DNA from: Corynebacterium sp. ACRPH
Lineage (GTDB): Bacteria > Actinomycetota > Actinomycetes > Mycobacteriales > Mycobacteriaceae
Reading direction: 5' to 3'
DNA: 64,000 nucleotides
Assembly: GCF_022347285.1 (NCBI RefSeq)
Contig: NZ_JAKRND010000006.1
Span: 1-64,000 of the forward strand
The position numbers were made by a program, and so were the translations under genes. The notes under the pieces were generated by a model that saw only the letters and a program-made list of their open reading frames with translations, did no database searches and was not told the DNA's origin. Numbering within the stretch: the stretch's first letter is position 1; every line of letters begins with the position of its first letter. Positions 39,337 through 51,700 of the stretch are shown here, one piece after another.

Positions 39337-41759
39337 TACTTGTCTTCCTGCCTGTGCTGGCCACCGGACTCGTTGCCGTTGTAGCCACCGTTGTGCTTAT
39401 CCCAAGGGAACGTCTGCTCCGGCATCTCACCGCGGCGGTAACGCGCCTGCGATTCCTGTGAGTCTTGCGGACGCTGCTGCTCTGCCTGCGCGGACTTCTC
39501 TGCCTGTGGTCCAGGCTGCGAGGGCTGCACAGCTTGCTTCTGCTGCGCGGGCTTCTCCGGCTGCTCGTTGTCGGGCAGGCGGAAGCCGCGCTCCTCCGGC
39601 GCCACCGGGCGGGCGGTGCCCTGACCCTGCTGGGCGTGCTGACCCTGCTGACCATGCTGACCATGCTGGCCATGCTGGGCTTGCTGGCTCTGCTGGGTCT
39701 GCGGGAACTGCTGCTGGCCCTGCTGCAGGCGCTCGGCCTGGCGCTGCTCGTTCTGCGCCTTGCGCTTTTCCATGCGGGCACGGCGGGCAGCGGAGAAGAA
39801 ATTGGTCTTCTCCGGAGGCTCCTCGCCACGCTCGTGGGCCAGCTCGACCGGGGTCTTCACCGGCTCGCGGTGGTCGCACGGGCGATCCAGATCCTGCATC
39901 GGGAAGATGTCTGCAACCTCGCGGGTATCGATGCCTTCGAAGATGGCCTCCAGGTCCGGGCGGCGCAGAGTCTCCTTCTCCAGCAGCTTGGAAGCCAGGG
40001 TGTCCAGGTAGTCCCGGTTCTCACGCAGCACGTCGTAGGCCACCTGCTGGGCCTTGTTCATCAGCATGCGCACCTGCTCGTCGATCTGGTTGGCCACATT
40101 CTGGGACGGCTGATTGCCGCTCTGGCCGCCACGGCCGACAAACGGGTCGCCGTCGTCCTGGCCGTACTTCACAGCACCCACAACCGGGCTCATGCCGTAC
40201 TCCACCACCATCGCGCGGGCGATGTTCGTAGCCATCTCAATGTCCGCAGAAGCACCAGTGGTCGGGTTGCCGAAGACCAGCTCCTCGGCAGCGCGACCGC
40301 CCATGGCGAAGACCAGGCGGGCGAACAGCTCGGAGCGGTTGTACATGCCCTTGTCGTCCTCGGGGGCGGTCATGGCGTGGCCACCGGTGCGGCCTCGCGC
40401 CAGGATCGTCACCTTGTAGACGCGGTCGATGTCCTTCATCGCCCAGGCGGCCAGCGTGTGGCCGCCCTCGTGGTAGGCGGTGACCTTCTTCTCGTGCTCA
40501 GAGATGATCTTCGAGCTGCGGCGCGGTCCACCCACCACGCGGTCGGTGGCCTCTTCCAGCGCGTCGGCGGTAATCACGTTGCCGTCCACGCGAGCGGTCA
40601 GCAGGGCGGCCTCGTTCAGCACGTTCTCCAGATCCGCGCCGGACATGCCCGCAGTGCGCTTGGCCAGCGACTTCAGGTCCACGTCCTTGGCCAGCGGCTT
40701 GTTCTTCGCGTGCACGTTCAGGATCTGCTCGCGGCCCGCCAGGTCCGGGTTGGTCACCGGGATCTGGCGGTCGAAGCGGCCCGGGCGCAGCAGCGCCGGG
40801 TCCAGAATGTCCGGGCGGTTGGTGGCGGCCATCAGGATCACTCCGTCGCGGTCGCCGAAGCCGTCCATCTCCACCAGCAGCTGGTTCAGGGTCTGTTCAC
40901 GCTCGTCGTGACCGCCGCCCATGCCGGCGCCACGCTGGCGGCCGACCGCGTCGATCTCGTCGACGAAGATGATGCACGGCGAGTTCTCCTTCGCCTGCTT
41001 GAACAGGTCGCGCACGCGAGAGGCACCCACGCCGACGAACATCTCCACGAAGTCGGAACCGGAGATAGTGAAGAAGGGCACGCCTGCCTCGCCGGCCACG
41101 GCGCGGGCCAGCAGCGTCTTACCCGTACCGGGCGGGCCGTACAGCAGCACACCACGCGGGATTTTCGCTCCCAGCGCCTCGTAGCGGCTCGGGTCGGTCA
41201 GGAAGTCGCGGATCTCGTCCAGCTCCTCCACAGCCTCGTCGGCTCCGGCGACGTCGTCGAAGGTCGTGTCCGGGTTGTCCTTATTCAGCTGCTTGGCAGT
41301 GGACTTACCAAAGCCGAAGGCGCCCATGCCGCTGCCGCCCTGCATGCGGGACAGCATGAACATCAGCAGGCCGAAGATCAACAGCATCGGCAGCAGCATC
41401 ACCAGCAGGCTGCCCAGGAAGCTATCCTCAGTGACCTTGGTGTTGTACTTCTCCGCCTCGGACTTCTTCACCGCGTCGAAGATCTCAGGCGCGGCCCGAC
41501 CGGGGTACTTCGCGATGACCTGCTCGATGTCCTTCTTGCCTTCGACCTCGATAGAGTCCTTCAGCTTCAGCTGTACCTGCTGCTCACGATCGTTGATCTG
41601 AGCTTCCTTGACGTTCTTGTCTTCCAGCTGCTTCAGGGCTATTGAGGTCTCGACCTCGTCGTAGCCGCGGGCGTCATCAGTTAAAACACCGAACGCATAG
41701 ATCGCGATGAGGATCACAGAGACAATGCCCGCGATCCTCAATACCTTCTTCTTGTCCAT
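39336..41759 (-). CDS. ftsH: ATP-dependent zinc metalloprotease FtsH
   Basis: Membrane-anchored AAA+ protease that extracts and degrades membrane and regulatory proteins. The 807-residue protein has membrane segments at about 5-25 and 116-138, Walker A GPPGTGKT at 208-215, Walker B IIFVDEID, the second-region-of-homology and zinc motif HEGGH near residue 430. It carries a C-terminal extension of about 170 residues that is Gln/His-rich ([10 protein letters not shown]) and longer than the usual actinobacterial tail. First gene of the ftsH-fol run downstream of hpt. Confidence 0.96.
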   Translation of the reverse strand: MDKKKVLRIAGIVSVILIAIYAFGVLTDDARGYDEVETSIALKQLEDKNVKEAQINDREQQVQLKLKDSIEVEGKKDIEQVIAKYPGRAAPEIFDAVKKSEAEKYNTKVTEDSFLGSLLVMLLPMLLIFGLLMFMLSRMQGGSGMGAFGFGKSTAKQLNKDNPDTTFDDVAGADEAVEELDEIRDFLTDPSRYEALGAKIPRGVLLYGPPGTGKTLLARAVAGEAGVPFFTISGSDFVEMFVGVGASRVRDLFKQAKENSPCIIFVDEIDAVGRQRGAGMGGGHDEREQTLNQLLVEMDGFGDRDGVILMAATNRPDILDPALLRPGRFDRQIPVTNPDLAGREQILNVHAKNKPLAKDVDLKSLAKRTAGMSGADLENVLNEAALLTARVDGNVITADALEEATDRVVGGPRRSSKIISEHEKKVTAYHEGGHTLAAWAMKDIDRVYKVTILARGRTGGHAMTAPEDDKGMYNRSELFARLVFAMGGRAAEELVFGNPTTGASADIEMATNIARAMVVEYGMSPVVGAVKYGQDDGDPFVGRGGQSGNQPSQNVANQIDEQVRMLMNKAQQVAYDVLRENRDYLDTLASKLLEKETLRRPDLEAIFEGIDTREVADIFPMQDLDRPCDHREPVKTPVELAHERGEEPPEKTNFFSAARRARMEKRKAQNEQRQAERLQQGQQQFPQTQQSQQAQHGQHGQHGQQGQHAQQGQGTARPVAPEERGFRLPDNEQPEKPAQQKQAVQPSQPGPQAEKSAQAEQQRPQDSQESQARYRRGEMPEQTFPWDKHNGGYNGNESGGQHRQEDK

Positions 41760-41836
41760 ATTTCCTAGAGTGTTGTTGGTTTAAATTGCCGTGCGAACAG
41801 CGCTATTTGGAGCTTAATGGATTTCAGCCCAGCGCT

Positions 41837-42418
41837 TTACTGGTAAACGCGCGGGTGCAGGGTGCCCACGTAGGGCAGGTCGCGGTAGCGCTCGGCAAAG
41901 TCCAGGCCATAGCCCACAACGAACTCGTTGGGGATGTCAAAGCCGACCTCGGCCAGGTCGATCTGCACCTTCTGCGCCTCCGGCTTGCGCAGTAGCGTAA
42001 CGACGGACAGGGACTTCGGGTTGCGGTTGCGCAGGTTCTTCAGCAGCCAGGAAAGGGTCAGGCCGGAGTCGATGATGTCCTCAACGATCACCACGTTGCG
42101 CCCCTCGATGTCGCGGTCCAGGTCCTTCAGGATGCGCACCACGCCGGAGGAGCTAGTGGAGTTTCCGTAGGAGCTCACGGCCATGAACTCTAGCTGCGTC
42201 GGGATGTCGATCGCCCGCGCGAAGTCGGTGATGAAGAACACCGCGCCCTTCAGCACGCAGATCAGGATGAGGTCGTCTTCCTCGTCGCGGAAGCGGTCAG
42301 CGGTGGCCTTGGCCAGCTCGTTGATGCGGGCGTGCAGCGTTTCCTCGTCGATGAGGATACTTTCTAGATCGTCGCCGTAAGGGTTTTCCGGGACATTGAA
42401 GTTCTTCTCGCTGTGCAT
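41837..42418 (-). CDS. hpt: Hypoxanthine phosphoribosyltransferase
   Basis: Purine salvage: joins hypoxanthine or guanine to PRPP. The 193-residue protein has the PRPP-binding motif [17 protein letters not shown] and the N-terminal Leu-Lys dipeptide region [18 protein letters not shown] lies before the ATG. It sits between tilS and ftsH, as in most Gram-positive bacteria. Confidence 0.95.
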   Translation of the reverse strand: MHSEKNFNVPENPYGDDLESILIDEETLHARINELAKATADRFRDEEDDLILICVLKGAVFFITDFARAIDIPTQLEFMAVSSYGNSTSSSGVVRILKDLDRDIEGRNVVIVEDIIDSGLTLSWLLKNLRNRNPKSLSVVTLLRKPEAQKVQIDLAEVGFDIPNEFVVGYGLDFAERYRDLPYVGTLHPRVYQ

Positions 42419-42440
42419 CGCAGACCTCGTTTTCCTCGTT

Positions 42441-42506
42441 TGTTTCGCAGTGCTTTCGCAGTGTGGCTTCGCTGACTTGGCTCCGCTGCATTGGCTTCGC
42501 CGTTTT
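42441..42506. repeat. Degenerate short repeats in tilS-hpt gap
   Basis: Two copies of TTTCGCAGTG are followed by three units of about 14 bp of the type TGGCTTCGCTGCAT. The array fills most of the 115-bp gap between tilS and hpt. It resembles in style, though not in sequence, the arrays before fadD and at the panC end. Confidence 0.65.
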
Positions 42507-42533
42507 GTGCCTGCCTGGCATTCTAGCGCGCAG

Positions 42534-43556
42534 CTACGACCTGGGGACAGTCGCTAACTGCAGGTACCCATCGCGACGTTGCACGACCAGGCGGTGGGTG
42601 CGCCGTTGCAAGGTGGATGCAGGTTGGTTCTGTGGCCACGGCACTGCTGCCCCTCCCTGCCCTTTCCATGCGATGACCAGCGCGTCTATCGCGTTGAGGT
42701 GCGCGCTCGTGAGGGGTCCGGCTTTGTCTGCCAGCCATTGTTTGAGCACCCTACGCCGCAGTGCCGCTGGTTGCTGTTGTAGTTCAGTGCAGTTTAATGA
42801 CGCCCCCTCCTCCGCCGCCTGCAGCTCCCGTCCAGCGAGCTCGTCGAGTAGCTCGACGTCTTCGCGGAGCATCCGCGCGGTGCGGGCCATGTTCGCACCG
42901 ATGTGCTCCCCGAGCGCATCTTGCAGGTAGGGCAGCACATGGGTGCGGATGCGGCTGCGCAGGAAGGTGTCGCTGGAATTGTGCGGATCCTCCCACCAAC
43001 TAAGGCCGGCGGCGCGGCATTCTGCCTCCGTATCCGCGCGAGTGCAGTTCAGCAGCGGACGGCCGAGCCACACGGCCCCCGCGGCCACGGCCGCGTGGTC
43101 GGTGTGTACGGATCGCATCCCGGCGATGGCTTCCGCCCCGGATCCGCGGACCAGCCCGATGAGCATCCCTTCTGCGTCGTCATCCGCCGTGTGAGCCACC
43201 AAGAGAGGCCGCCCGGCGGCTGCCACGCCGAGGACTTCGTAGCGCGCCTGGCGCGCCGGCCCCTCCCCTGGGCCTTCCACTTCGACGGTGCGGATCTCCG
43301 CCGCCGCCCCGAGGGAGCGCGCGGTATCCGCGGCCTGCCGCGCCACCTGTGCGGAGCCTTCCTGCAGCTGATGGTCCACCACCACCGCGTGTACCTTCAC
43401 CCCGCAGCGCAGCAGGCCGTGCACCAGTGCCAGGGAGTCTGCCCCGCCGGATAGCCCCACTGCCACCCCGGCGCGAACCTGTTCCGCGCGCGCTGCGAAC
43501 TCGGGGCTGGTTTCCAGCTCTCGCAGCCATGCCCGGATCTGCGACTGCACACTCAT
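42534..43556 (-). CDS. tilS: tRNA(Ile)-lysidine synthase
   Basis: Modifies C34 of the CAU anticodon of minor tRNA-Ile to lysidine. The 340-residue protein has the PP-loop SGGADS (residues 36-41) and a helical linker, with a short C-terminal part that lacks a full TilS-C domain, as in other actinobacteria. Three bp separate it from dacB upstream. Confidence 0.93.
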   Translation of the reverse strand: MSVQSQIRAWLRELETSPEFAARAEQVRAGVAVGLSGGADSLALVHGLLRCGVKVHAVVVDHQLQEGSAQVARQAADTARSLGAAAEIRTVEVEGPGEGPARQARYEVLGVAAAGRPLLVAHTADDDAEGMLIGLVRGSGAEAIAGMRSVHTDHAAVAAGAVWLGRPLLNCTRADTEAECRAAGLSWWEDPHNSSDTFLRSRIRTHVLPYLQDALGEHIGANMARTARMLREDVELLDELAGRELQAAEEGASLNCTELQQQPAALRRRVLKQWLADKAGPLTSAHLNAIDALVIAWKGQGGAAVPWPQNQPASTLQRRTHRLVVQRRDGYLQLATVPRS

Positions 43557-43559
43557 GGC

Positions 43560-44894
43560 TTACTCGGCTGAACGCACCGCGTTCGCCAACCGATCCAGCG
43601 CCGGGCGGGCGGAGTTCGGATCGGACTCATTGGAGAGGAACGCAAACGTCAGCGCCCGCCCCGAGTCCGTCATAACAGTCCCGGCCAGGGCGTTCACTCC
43701 GGAAAGAGTGCCAGTCTTGGCGCGCACCCAACCGGCGGAGTCCTCCGCACCGGAGCCGGAACCATAGCGCGCCTCCAGGGTGCCCTCCACGCTGGCCACC
43801 GGCAGCATGTCCAAAATGTCGCGCACCTCCTTGTTGGAGAGCACCCCGTCTAGCTCGTGGGCAGTCAGGCGGTTCTTCTCGCTCATGCCGGAGTTATCAA
43901 AGAGCGTTGCATCCTTGGTATCGATGCCGTGTTCCTTCAGCACGTCGAGGGTCGCGCTCGTGGCGCCCTCGAAGGTCTGCGGTTTACCTCGAGCCTCCGC
44001 AATCTCCCGGCCAATGGCCTCGGCCATGATGTTGTCGCTGTGCACCAACATGTCGCGCAGGCGCACGCTCAGCGGCGCGGACTTAACGCTTGCGATGGGG
44101 TCTTGGTCACCGAGACTGGGCGTCACTTCCTTAGAAACAGTGACCTCCGCATCCGCGCCGAGCGCATCGGCGAGAGCGCGCCCCACATCCTCGCCAGGGT
44201 TGTGGGAACGGGCGGAGTCGGAGGTATAAGGATCGAGGCGCCCGGCATCGAGCATGACGGCATCCAGGTTGGCGACATTGCCGCCGTCGATATCCTCGCG
44301 ATCCCAGGTCTTGTTGAAAAGGTCGCCGGAGCGGATCGAATTGTCCACGACGATGGAGGTCACGGCCTGGCCGCCCAGCTTCTTCTTCACCTTCTCGGCC
44401 AGCTTGGCTACCGAGGCGGCATCGGTGAAGAAGCCCTCGCCATCGCGGGACAGCGAAACATCGCCCTCGCTGCGCAAGACCAGCCGACCCGGGTCGTTCG
44501 GGTCTTGCAGTAGGTCGGTGGACCAGCGGCTATCTTCGTCCAGCGCCAGGATCGCGGCGGCTGCGGTGTACAGCTTGGTGGCAGAAGCCGGGGTGAGCTT
44601 CCGGTTTTCGTCCTTCGCCCACAGCACCTCGCCGGTCTCAACATCAGTGACGGAGGCGGACAGCACCCCCAGCGCCGGATCCGCCGCGGCGCGCTGAATA
44701 GCGGCCTGCACATCCGGCACGTCCCCCTCGGGCGCGTGCATCACCGGGGTGGGCTCCGCCAACTGCTCGGCGGCCGGCACCTCGTAGCGGCCATTCATCG
44801 ACCACACCACAGCAGCCCCCACTACGACCGCCACGACGATCACGAAGGCGAGGATGCTCCACAGCCATACTTTCAGGGACTTCCGCTCACTCAC
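43560..44894 (-). CDS. dacB: D-alanyl-D-alanine carboxypeptidase (PBP4 type)
   Basis: Extracytoplasmic penicillin-binding protein that trims or opens peptidoglycan peptides. The 444-residue protein has one membrane anchor (about residues 10-32), SxxK as SATK (Ser104, Lys107), SDN in the middle and KTGT near the end, with the inserted domain of class C PBPs. I set the start at the GTG at 44894, preceded by AGGGTG; GTG 44903 is possible. It diverges from ppa across only 46 bp. Confidence 0.9.
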   Translation of the reverse strand: MSERKSLKVWLWSILAFVIVVAVVVGAAVVWSMNGRYEVPAAEQLAEPTPVMHAPEGDVPDVQAAIQRAAADPALGVLSASVTDVETGEVLWAKDENRKLTPASATKLYTAAAAILALDEDSRWSTDLLQDPNDPGRLVLRSEGDVSLSRDGEGFFTDAASVAKLAEKVKKKLGGQAVTSIVVDNSIRSGDLFNKTWDREDIDGGNVANLDAVMLDAGRLDPYTSDSARSHNPGEDVGRALADALGADAEVTVSKEVTPSLGDQDPIASVKSAPLSVRLRDMLVHSDNIMAEAIGREIAEARGKPQTFEGATSATLDVLKEHGIDTKDATLFDNSGMSEKNRLTAHELDGVLSNKEVRDILDMLPVASVEGTLEARYGSGSGAEDSAGWVRAKTGTLSGVNALAGTVMTDSGRALTFAFLSNESDPNSARPALDRLANAVRSAE

Positions 44895-44940
44895 TCGTTT
44901 CACCCTAGCCGAAAAAAGGCGCTCGGTTAGAATGGTGCGC

Positions 44941-45423
44941 ATGAGCAAAAAAATCGAAGTAACTGTTGAAATCCCGAAGGGTTCCCGCAACAAGTACGAA
45001 ATCGACCACGAGACCGGCAAGGTCCACCTCGACCGCTACCTGTTCACCCCGATGGCATACCCGGCCGACTACGGCTTCATCGACCACACCCTGGGCGAGG
45101 ACGGCGACCCGCTGGACGCACTGGTAATCCTGCCAGAGCCGGTCTTCCCCGGCGTAATCGTTGAGGCCCGCCCGGTTGGCGTGTTCAAGATGACCGATGA
45201 GGCCGGCGGCGACGACAAGCTGCTGTGCGTGCTGGACGACGTGCGCTTCGACCAGTTCCAGGACATCGAGGACATCGACCAGTTCACCAAGAACGAGATC
45301 GAGCACTTCTTCGTCCACTACAAGGACCTGGAGCCGGGCAAGGAAGTCAACGGCTCCGGTTGGGGCAACGCCGAGGAAGCAGTGAAGATCCTCGACGAGG
45401 CCATCGAGCGCTACAAGGGCTAA
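44941..45423 (+). CDS. ppa: Inorganic pyrophosphatase
   Basis: Hydrolyses pyrophosphate, pulling biosynthetic reactions forward. The 160-residue family I enzyme has [13 protein letters not shown], the metal site [20 protein letters not shown] and DDVRFDQ. TAGAAT (44928-44933) ends 7 nt before the ATG with no ribosome-binding site, so the mRNA is probably leaderless. Last four bases overlap the converging P-type ATPase gene. Confidence 0.96.
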   Translation: MSKKIEVTVEIPKGSRNKYEIDHETGKVHLDRYLFTPMAYPADYGFIDHTLGEDGDPLDALVILPEPVFPGVIVEARPVGVFKMTDEAGGDDKLLCVLDDVRFDQFQDIEDIDQFTKNEIEHFFVHYKDLEPGKEVNGSGWGNAEEAVKILDEAIERYKG

Positions 45424-47891
45424 CTCACAGCCGCTTGCCGGCGGGCGGCGATCTGGTGCACAACCTCAATGAGCACCGCCCCGCCCGCACCCACGGCCAA
45501 CCCCGTGAACATCAGCTTCAGGTTGCCCGTGTGCAGAATCAACAACTCACGTAGCGGCGGCACCAGGAAGATCACCAGGTAGCCGCCCACACAGCCGGCC
45601 AGCAGAAGCACCTTCCACCAATTCAGCGGCCGCGCCACAATACCCAGCACCCACAAACCCATGACGATCAGCGCCAGCAGCACGGCAGTACCGGCCTGTT
45701 GCCGCTGAATTTCCGGCACCTCCGCGCCGGGGTAGATGATGATCCACATCGTCACGCAGATGCCGCCGATGAGCACGCCGGAGGGAATCGCCAATGACAG
45801 CACGCGCCTGACGAATCCATCCCGCGGACGTTCCGTGTTCGGGGCCAGCGAAAGAATGAACGCCGGGATGCCGATGGTGAACCAGCCGGTGATAGTCACG
45901 TGAATCGGCTGGAACGGGAAAGAGATTCCCAGCACCGCCACCACCAGCGCCAGCACCACCGAGTACACCGTCTTCGTCAGAAACAGGTGCGCCACGCGCT
46001 CGATGTTGCCGATCACCCGGCGTCCCTCGGCCACCACTCGCGGCAGTGCGGAGAACTTGTTCGTCAGCAGCACTAGCTGCGCCACGCTGCGCGTTGCGGG
46101 TGCGCCCGAGCCCATGGCCACTCCAATGTCTGCCTTTTTCAGCGCCAGTACGTCGTTGACGCCGTCGCCGGTCATGGCCACCGTGCGGTCCTGGCGGTGC
46201 AAAGATTCCACCATCTGCTGTTTTTGCTCCGGGCTGACCCGCCCGAAGACATTTCCCCGTTTGATCTCCGCATCGAAGGCTTCGTCGTCCAGGCCGTTCA
46301 GCGTGCGGGCGTCCACCGCCACGAGCTCCCGTTCGGTCGCCTTGCGCGCGACCGCCGCCACGGAATCCGAGTTGTCGCCGGAGATCACTTTGATGTCCAC
46401 GTTCTGCTCGTCGAAGTACGCGAGCGTTTCGCGGGCGTCGGAGCGCAGTTGCTGCCGAAGCACCACGAGCACCGGTTTGGTCAGCTGCGGGGCGGAATCC
46501 ATGCTGAGGTCGTCCGTGTTGGCCCAGGCCTCCCCGTCGGCGCCTTCGAGCTTGCCGAACACGAGGATGCGCAGCCCCTGATCGCCCAGCTGTTTGGCCG
46601 TTTCTGCGGCGCGACCGCCTTCGCGCAGAAGCACGTCGGGGGCGCCCATGATCCAGGCGGTGGCGTCCGAGCAGGCGAACCCGGAGAACTTGTAGCGCGA
46701 GTTAAAGGGAATCTCGTGGCCCTGCCACTGGTCGGGCTCCACACCGCGCTCGCGCAGCCCGGCCACAATGGAGCGGGCAGTGTCGTTCAGGTCGTCCTGA
46801 GCGTTCAGCATGGAGGCGAGGTTGCGCGCCCAGGCTTCGTCCGCTTCGCTACCGTCCGCGGCGACGATGGAATCCAGCTCCATTTCATTGGTGGTGAGGG
46901 TGCCGGTTTTATCGGTGCATACCGTATCGACGCGCGCGAGACCTTCGATAGCGACGAGCTCATTGACCAGGGCTTTGTACTTGCCGAGGCGAATCACGCC
47001 CGCAGCGAAGGCGATGGAGGTCATAAGAACCAGCCCCTCCGGCACCATCGGGACGATCGCCGCAGCCATGGAAAGGATGGATTCGCGCAGACCCGTATCG
47101 GAGCGAACCAGCTGGGTCCAGATCGTAAGGATGCCGGTGGGGATAAGCAGCCAGGTGATTACCTTGAGGATGCTGTTGATGCCATTCATAAGCACAGAGT
47201 CGGTCAGCGAAAACTCGCTGGCCTGCGAGGCCAGGCGTGCGGCATAGGCCTCGTCGCCCACCTTATCTGCGCGGAAAACTGCGGAGCCTTCGTTGACGAA
47301 GGATCCGGAGAGGATCTCGTCGCCCTCGCCCTTGCTCACAGCATCGGCCTCGCCGGTCAGCTGGGACTCGTCGACGCGCAGCGAGCCGGCCACCACCGTG
47401 CCGTCCACCACGACCTCGTCCCCACTGCGCAGCTTGATGATGTCCCCGAGGACGACCTCGTGCTGCGGGATGGTCCTTTCCTCACCGTCGCGGATGACGG
47501 TGGATTCCGATTCGCCGACGATGCGCAGTTTGTCGAGGGTCTTCTTCGCACGCAGCTCCTGGACCACACCCACCGCGGAGTTAGCAATAATGAGCAAGCC
47601 GAAGGCGGCGTTGATGACCGAACCGGTAGACAGAACGATCGCGCACAGCACGCCGAGGATGGCATTGACGCGGGTGAAGATGTTGGTGCGCAGGATCTGC
47701 GCCACGCTCCGGCCCGTTCCGCGGCTCTGCGTATTCACCTCGCCGCGCTGCGTGCGCTCCTCTACTTCGGCGGCTGTGAGACCTCGCGAAAGGTCAGCCT
47801 GTTCTTCGGCATCGGCTTGCTCGCTGGCGTGCGCCAATTCAACCTCCTGCGTAGACGACCCGGCGGCATTCCACCGGGGTGCCCCATCCAT
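45420..47891 (-). CDS. Cation-transporting P-type ATPase (CtpE-like)
   Basis: An 823-residue ion pump with the phosphorylation motif DKTGTLT (Asp near residue 327), TGES-type actuator loop LTGEADAV, the hinge [16 protein letters not shown], and the membrane motif [16 protein letters not shown] typical of M. tuberculosis CtpE. CtpE has been linked to calcium uptake, so calcium is the best guess. About ten membrane segments. The N-terminal 45 residues are acidic and low-complexity. It diverges from the rhodanese gene. Confidence 0.9.
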   Translation of the reverse strand: MDGAPRWNAAGSSTQEVELAHASEQADAEEQADLSRGLTAAEVEERTQRGEVNTQSRGTGRSVAQILRTNIFTRVNAILGVLCAIVLSTGSVINAAFGLLIIANSAVGVVQELRAKKTLDKLRIVGESESTVIRDGEERTIPQHEVVLGDIIKLRSGDEVVVDGTVVAGSLRVDESQLTGEADAVSKGEGDEILSGSFVNEGSAVFRADKVGDEAYAARLASQASEFSLTDSVLMNGINSILKVITWLLIPTGILTIWTQLVRSDTGLRESILSMAAAIVPMVPEGLVLMTSIAFAAGVIRLGKYKALVNELVAIEGLARVDTVCTDKTGTLTTNEMELDSIVAADGSEADEAWARNLASMLNAQDDLNDTARSIVAGLRERGVEPDQWQGHEIPFNSRYKFSGFACSDATAWIMGAPDVLLREGGRAAETAKQLGDQGLRILVFGKLEGADGEAWANTDDLSMDSAPQLTKPVLVVLRQQLRSDARETLAYFDEQNVDIKVISGDNSDSVAAVARKATERELVAVDARTLNGLDDEAFDAEIKRGNVFGRVSPEQKQQMVESLHRQDRTVAMTGDGVNDVLALKKADIGVAMGSGAPATRSVAQLVLLTNKFSALPRVVAEGRRVIGNIERVAHLFLTKTVYSVVLALVVAVLGISFPFQPIHVTITGWFTIGIPAFILSLAPNTERPRDGFVRRVLSLAIPSGVLIGGICVTMWIIIYPGAEVPEIQRQQAGTAVLLALIVMGLWVLGIVARPLNWWKVLLLAGCVGGYLVIFLVPPLRELLILHTGNLKLMFTGLAVGAGGAVLIEVVHQIAARRQAAVS

Positions 47892-47948
47892 TTAACTCCA
47901 TCTCGCTGGTTGTCCACACCTTTGCCACCTTGCCTACAATGGGGCGCC

Positions 47949-48260
47949 ATGAGTGATTTCGAAACAGTACAGCCCACCGATGTTCCTGCTGGCGCCCAGC
48001 TGATCGACATTCGTGAGGTGGATGAATACAACCAGTGGCACGCCGAGGGCGCGACCAACCTGCCACTCTCCGAGCTACAGGCCCGCTACGGCGAGCTGGA
48101 TCTGAACGAGGACATTTACCTGATTTGCCTGTCCGGCGGGCGCTCTGCACGCGCCTGCCAGTGGCTGGAGCAGAACGGCATCGACGCGATCAACGTCGCC
48201 AATGGCACGGCCGGTTGGCGAGACGCCGGACTCCCCATCGTGGGGCAGCCCCACAATTAG
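47949..48260 (+). CDS. Rhodanese-like domain protein
   Basis: Single-domain sulfurtransferase of 103 residues with active-site Cys60 in the loop CLSGGRS and the family end NGTAGWRDAGLPI. TACAAT lies 8 nt before the ATG, suggesting a leaderless start. The frame continues far upstream but only as antisense of the ATPase gene. It precedes the marR-Pls unit by 32 bp and could be read through into it; a functional link is not evident. Confidence 0.9.
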   Translation: MSDFETVQPTDVPAGAQLIDIREVDEYNQWHAEGATNLPLSELQARYGELDLNEDIYLICLSGGRSARACQWLEQNGIDAINVANGTAGWRDAGLPIVGQPHN

Positions 48261-48292
48261 ACAAGACCCATGGTCGGCGTTATATTTGTGGC

Positions 48293-48739
48293 ATGTCCGA
48301 AAACACGCCGCTACCCGCTGACTTGTTGTCTTCGCCCTCATTCCAGCTTGAGCGCCTACGCCGCCGCACCCGCGACTTCGTAGAGACCGCGCTCGCGGAT
48401 AAGGGCTTCAACCTGCGCGAATTCTGGGTTCTTGCGTGCCTCGTCGATGGCGATGCAGCAAGCCAGGCCACACTAGGCGAAATCCTTGGAGTGGACCGCT
48501 CCGACATGGTTCGCCTGGTTGACTCCCTGGAAGAGCGCTCCCTTGCTAAGAGGGTTAAGGATCCCAAGGATCGTCGTCGCCAAATCATCTCGGTGACCAA
48601 GAAGGGCACTAAGACCTACACCAGTCTCTCCCCTCTGGTCGCCACCGCAGAGGATAAGGCGCTGGACGAATCCACTTCCAAGCAGCTTAAGCACTTGAGC
48701 AAGCTGGCAAAGGCCATTATCTCTACCGAGGAGGCCTAG
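48293..48739 (+). CDS. MarR-family transcriptional regulator
   Basis: A 148-residue winged-helix regulator: helix-turn-helix around SQATLGEILGVDRSDMVRLVDSLEERSLAKRV, wing DPKDRRRQIISVTKKG, and helical dimer ends. TATATT lies 6 nt before the ATG. It ends 7 bp before the NRPS gene, so it most likely controls that gene together with itself. MarR proteins usually respond to small aromatic or lipid-like ligands. Confidence 0.92.
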   Translation: MSENTPLPADLLSSPSFQLERLRRRTRDFVETALADKGFNLREFWVLACLVDGDAASQATLGEILGVDRSDMVRLVDSLEERSLAKRVKDPKDRRRQIISVTKKGTKTYTSLSPLVATAEDKALDESTSKQLKHLSKLAKAIISTEEA

Positions 48740-48746
48740 GCGAAAG

Positions 48747-51700
48747 GTGCAGATTCCTTCCCGGTACCTCCGTTCCCACGAGGCACCGGAGCCACGCACG
48801 CTCATCGACATTGTGCGTGCGACAGCTTCGGCGTGCCCTGAAGCCCCCGCCATCGACGACGGCAAGGGGGTCATTACCTATTCCGAGCTGCTCGACGAGA
48901 TCAACGAAACCGCCGAGTGGCTGCATAAACGTGGCCTCGGGCGCGGCGACCGCATCGGCATTCGTGTGCCCAGCGGTGATCGCTCGCTCTACATCGCTAT
49001 TCTGTCCACCTTGGCCGTCGGTGCTGCCTATGTACCTGTTGACGCCGACGACCCGGAGGAGCGAGCCTCCCTCATCTTCGGCGAGGCCGGCGTGGCCGCG
49101 ATTTACGGCGCTGACGGGCTGCAACTAGTCGACGCACACCTGCAGGCAGCCCCTGGGGCAGCCTCCAGCAAGGCATTCGGCCCGGACCTGGAGACCGATG
49201 CGTGGATCATTTTCACCTCCGGTTCCACCGGCAAGCCGAAGGGCGTGGCGGTCACCCACCGCAACGCGGCTGCCTTCGTGGACGCGGAGGCAGAGATGTT
49301 CCTGCAGGACGAGCCACTGGCCCCCGGAGACCGCGTGCTGGCCGGACTGTCCGTGGCCTTCGACGCCTCCTGTGAGGAAATGTGGCTGGCATGGCGCCAC
49401 GGCGCCTGCCTGGTACCCGCCCCGCGCGCCCTGGTCCGCTCTGGCGTGGATCTGGGCCCTTGGCTGGTTTCCCGCAGCGTCACGGCCGTTTCCACCGTGC
49501 CGACCCTGGCCGGTCTCTGGCCCGATGAGGCCCTGGATGCCGTGCGTCTGCTGATCTTCGGCGGCGAAGCCTGCCCGCCAGAGTTGGCCGCCCGCCTGGC
49601 CACCGATTCCCGCGAGCTGTGGAACACCTATGGCCCGACCGAGGCCACCGTCGTGGCCTGCGGCACCACCATGGACGGAGTGCGCCCGGTTTCCATCGGC
49701 ACTCCCCTGCGCGGCTGGGATCTGGCTGTCGTTAACGAGAACAACCAGCCGGTGGGCTGGGGCGAGACCGGCGAGCTGATCATCGGCGGCGTCGGCTTGG
49801 CCCGCTACCTGGATCCGGAGAAGGATGCGGAAAAGTTCGCGCCCATGCCGGAGCTCGGCTGGGAACGCGCCTACCGCTCCGGCGACCATGTGCGCCTCGA
49901 GGAAGACGGCCTGTACTTCGTCGGTCGTATCGACGACCAGGTGAAGATCGGTGGGCGTCGAATCGAACTCGGTGAGGTAGACGCCGCGCTGTCCGCCCTC
50001 CCCGGAGTACGCAGCTCCACCGTCGTGGTGCAGACCACCGGCGGTGGCGACAAGGTGCTGGTGGGCTACGTCTCCACCGAGGGCAACGTCGAGGACTTCG
50101 ACCAGCAGCAGGCGCTAGACCAGCTGCGTGATTCCATGCCCGCTGCCATGGTTCCTCGCCTGTGCGCGCTGGACGAGCTGCCGGTGACGACCTCCGGCAA
50201 GGTGGACAAGAAAGCCCTGCCATGGCCGCTGCCTTCCAGTGGCAACGCGGAGTTCGACAACCCCACCCAGCAGTGGCTGGCGGGGCTGTTCGCCGACGCG
50301 CTCGGCACGGCCGTAACCAGCCCGGATGCGGACTTCTTCAACCTCGGCGGCACCTCCCTGGGTGCGGCCACGCTGATCAGCCGCGTGCGCCGGGAGGTTC
50401 CGACCGTCAGCGTGCGTGATCTCTACGATCACTCCCGCCTGGGCGCGCTGGCAGACCACATCGACTCTCTGCGAGAAAAGTCCGGCAGCGCGGGCACTGG
50501 CCAGGCCGCACAGGCTAAGGACGTCACACCCGCCAAGCCGGTGGGCATCGGCACCCGCCTTGCGCAGGCCCTGATCCAGATTCCGGCGCTCACCCTCGCG
50601 GGCGCGCAGTGGGTCACCTGGATCCTGGTATTCAACGCGATCCTGTTCCACGGTTCCTCGTGGTCGGGCGACGTGCCGTGGGTGGTAGACGTTCCTTGGG
50701 CCGTGGTCATCGCCGCGGTGATCGTCTTCGCCACCCCGCTGGGCCGCCTGCCTTTGTCCGCACTGTTGATCCGCCTGATTACGGCGGGCATCGGCGAGGG
50801 CGACTATAAGCGCGGTGGCTCTGTTCACCTGCGCATTTGGGCTGCGGAGCGCGTGGCGGATTCCTCCGGCGCGCGCGATGTCTCCGGTGCTGCATGGATT
50901 ACCACTTATGCCCGTTGGCTGGGCGCGAAGGTCGGAAAAGGCGCTCAGATGCACACCCTGCCGCCCGTCACTGGCCTGCTAACCCTGGGCAAGCACTGTT
51001 CCATCGAGCAGGAGGTGGATCTTTCCGGCTACTGGCTGGAGGGCGATGTGCTGCATGTCGGCAGAATCGAGGTTGGCAAGGACGCCTCCGTCGGCGCCCG
51101 CTCCACCCTGTTCCCCGGTGCCCGCATCGGCGCCCGCGCTCACATCGAGCCCGGCTCAGCCGTCACGGGAGCCAAGAAGGTCAAGGCCGGTTCGCAGTGG
51201 GCAGGTTCGCCTGCGGTGAAGGTCGGCAAGGCCCGCAATCGTTTCCCGGAGCACGCCGCCCCACGCCGCACCCTGTGGTTCTGGCTCTACGCGCTGAGCG
51301 CCATCGCGATGTCGTTCCTGCCCCTGGTGGCTCTGTTCGTCGCTGCAGCGTTTGTGCTGTGGCTCGTTCCTGTTGACGCCCCCTTGCTGGTGCTTCCCAT
51401 CGCCGCAGTTGGTGGTCTGGTGGCATTTGCAACGTACGCAGCACTGACGTGGCTGTCCGTCCGTCTGCTGTCCACAGGCCTGAAGCCGGGCGTGGTGGCC
51501 GTGCGCAGCCTCAGCGGCTGGCGCGTCTGGGCAGTTGAGCGCCTGATGGACAGCGCCCGCACTCAGCTGTTCCCGATGTACGCGGCACAGTTGACCCCGC
51601 TGTGGTTCCGCAGCCTGGGCGCCAAGGTGGGCAAGGATGCGGAGATCTCCACCGCCGTGATGGTGCCGCGCTTCGCCGAGGTGCGCGAGGGCGCGTTCCT

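Noticed and set aside
39465..41645. Rightward frame of 726 codons opposite ftsH
   Set aside because: Antisense shadow of FtsH, low-complexity translation with no recognisable domain.
46197..48260. 687-codon frame ending in the rhodanese
   Set aside because: Only the last 103 codons are a real protein; the rest is antisense to the P-type ATPase gene.
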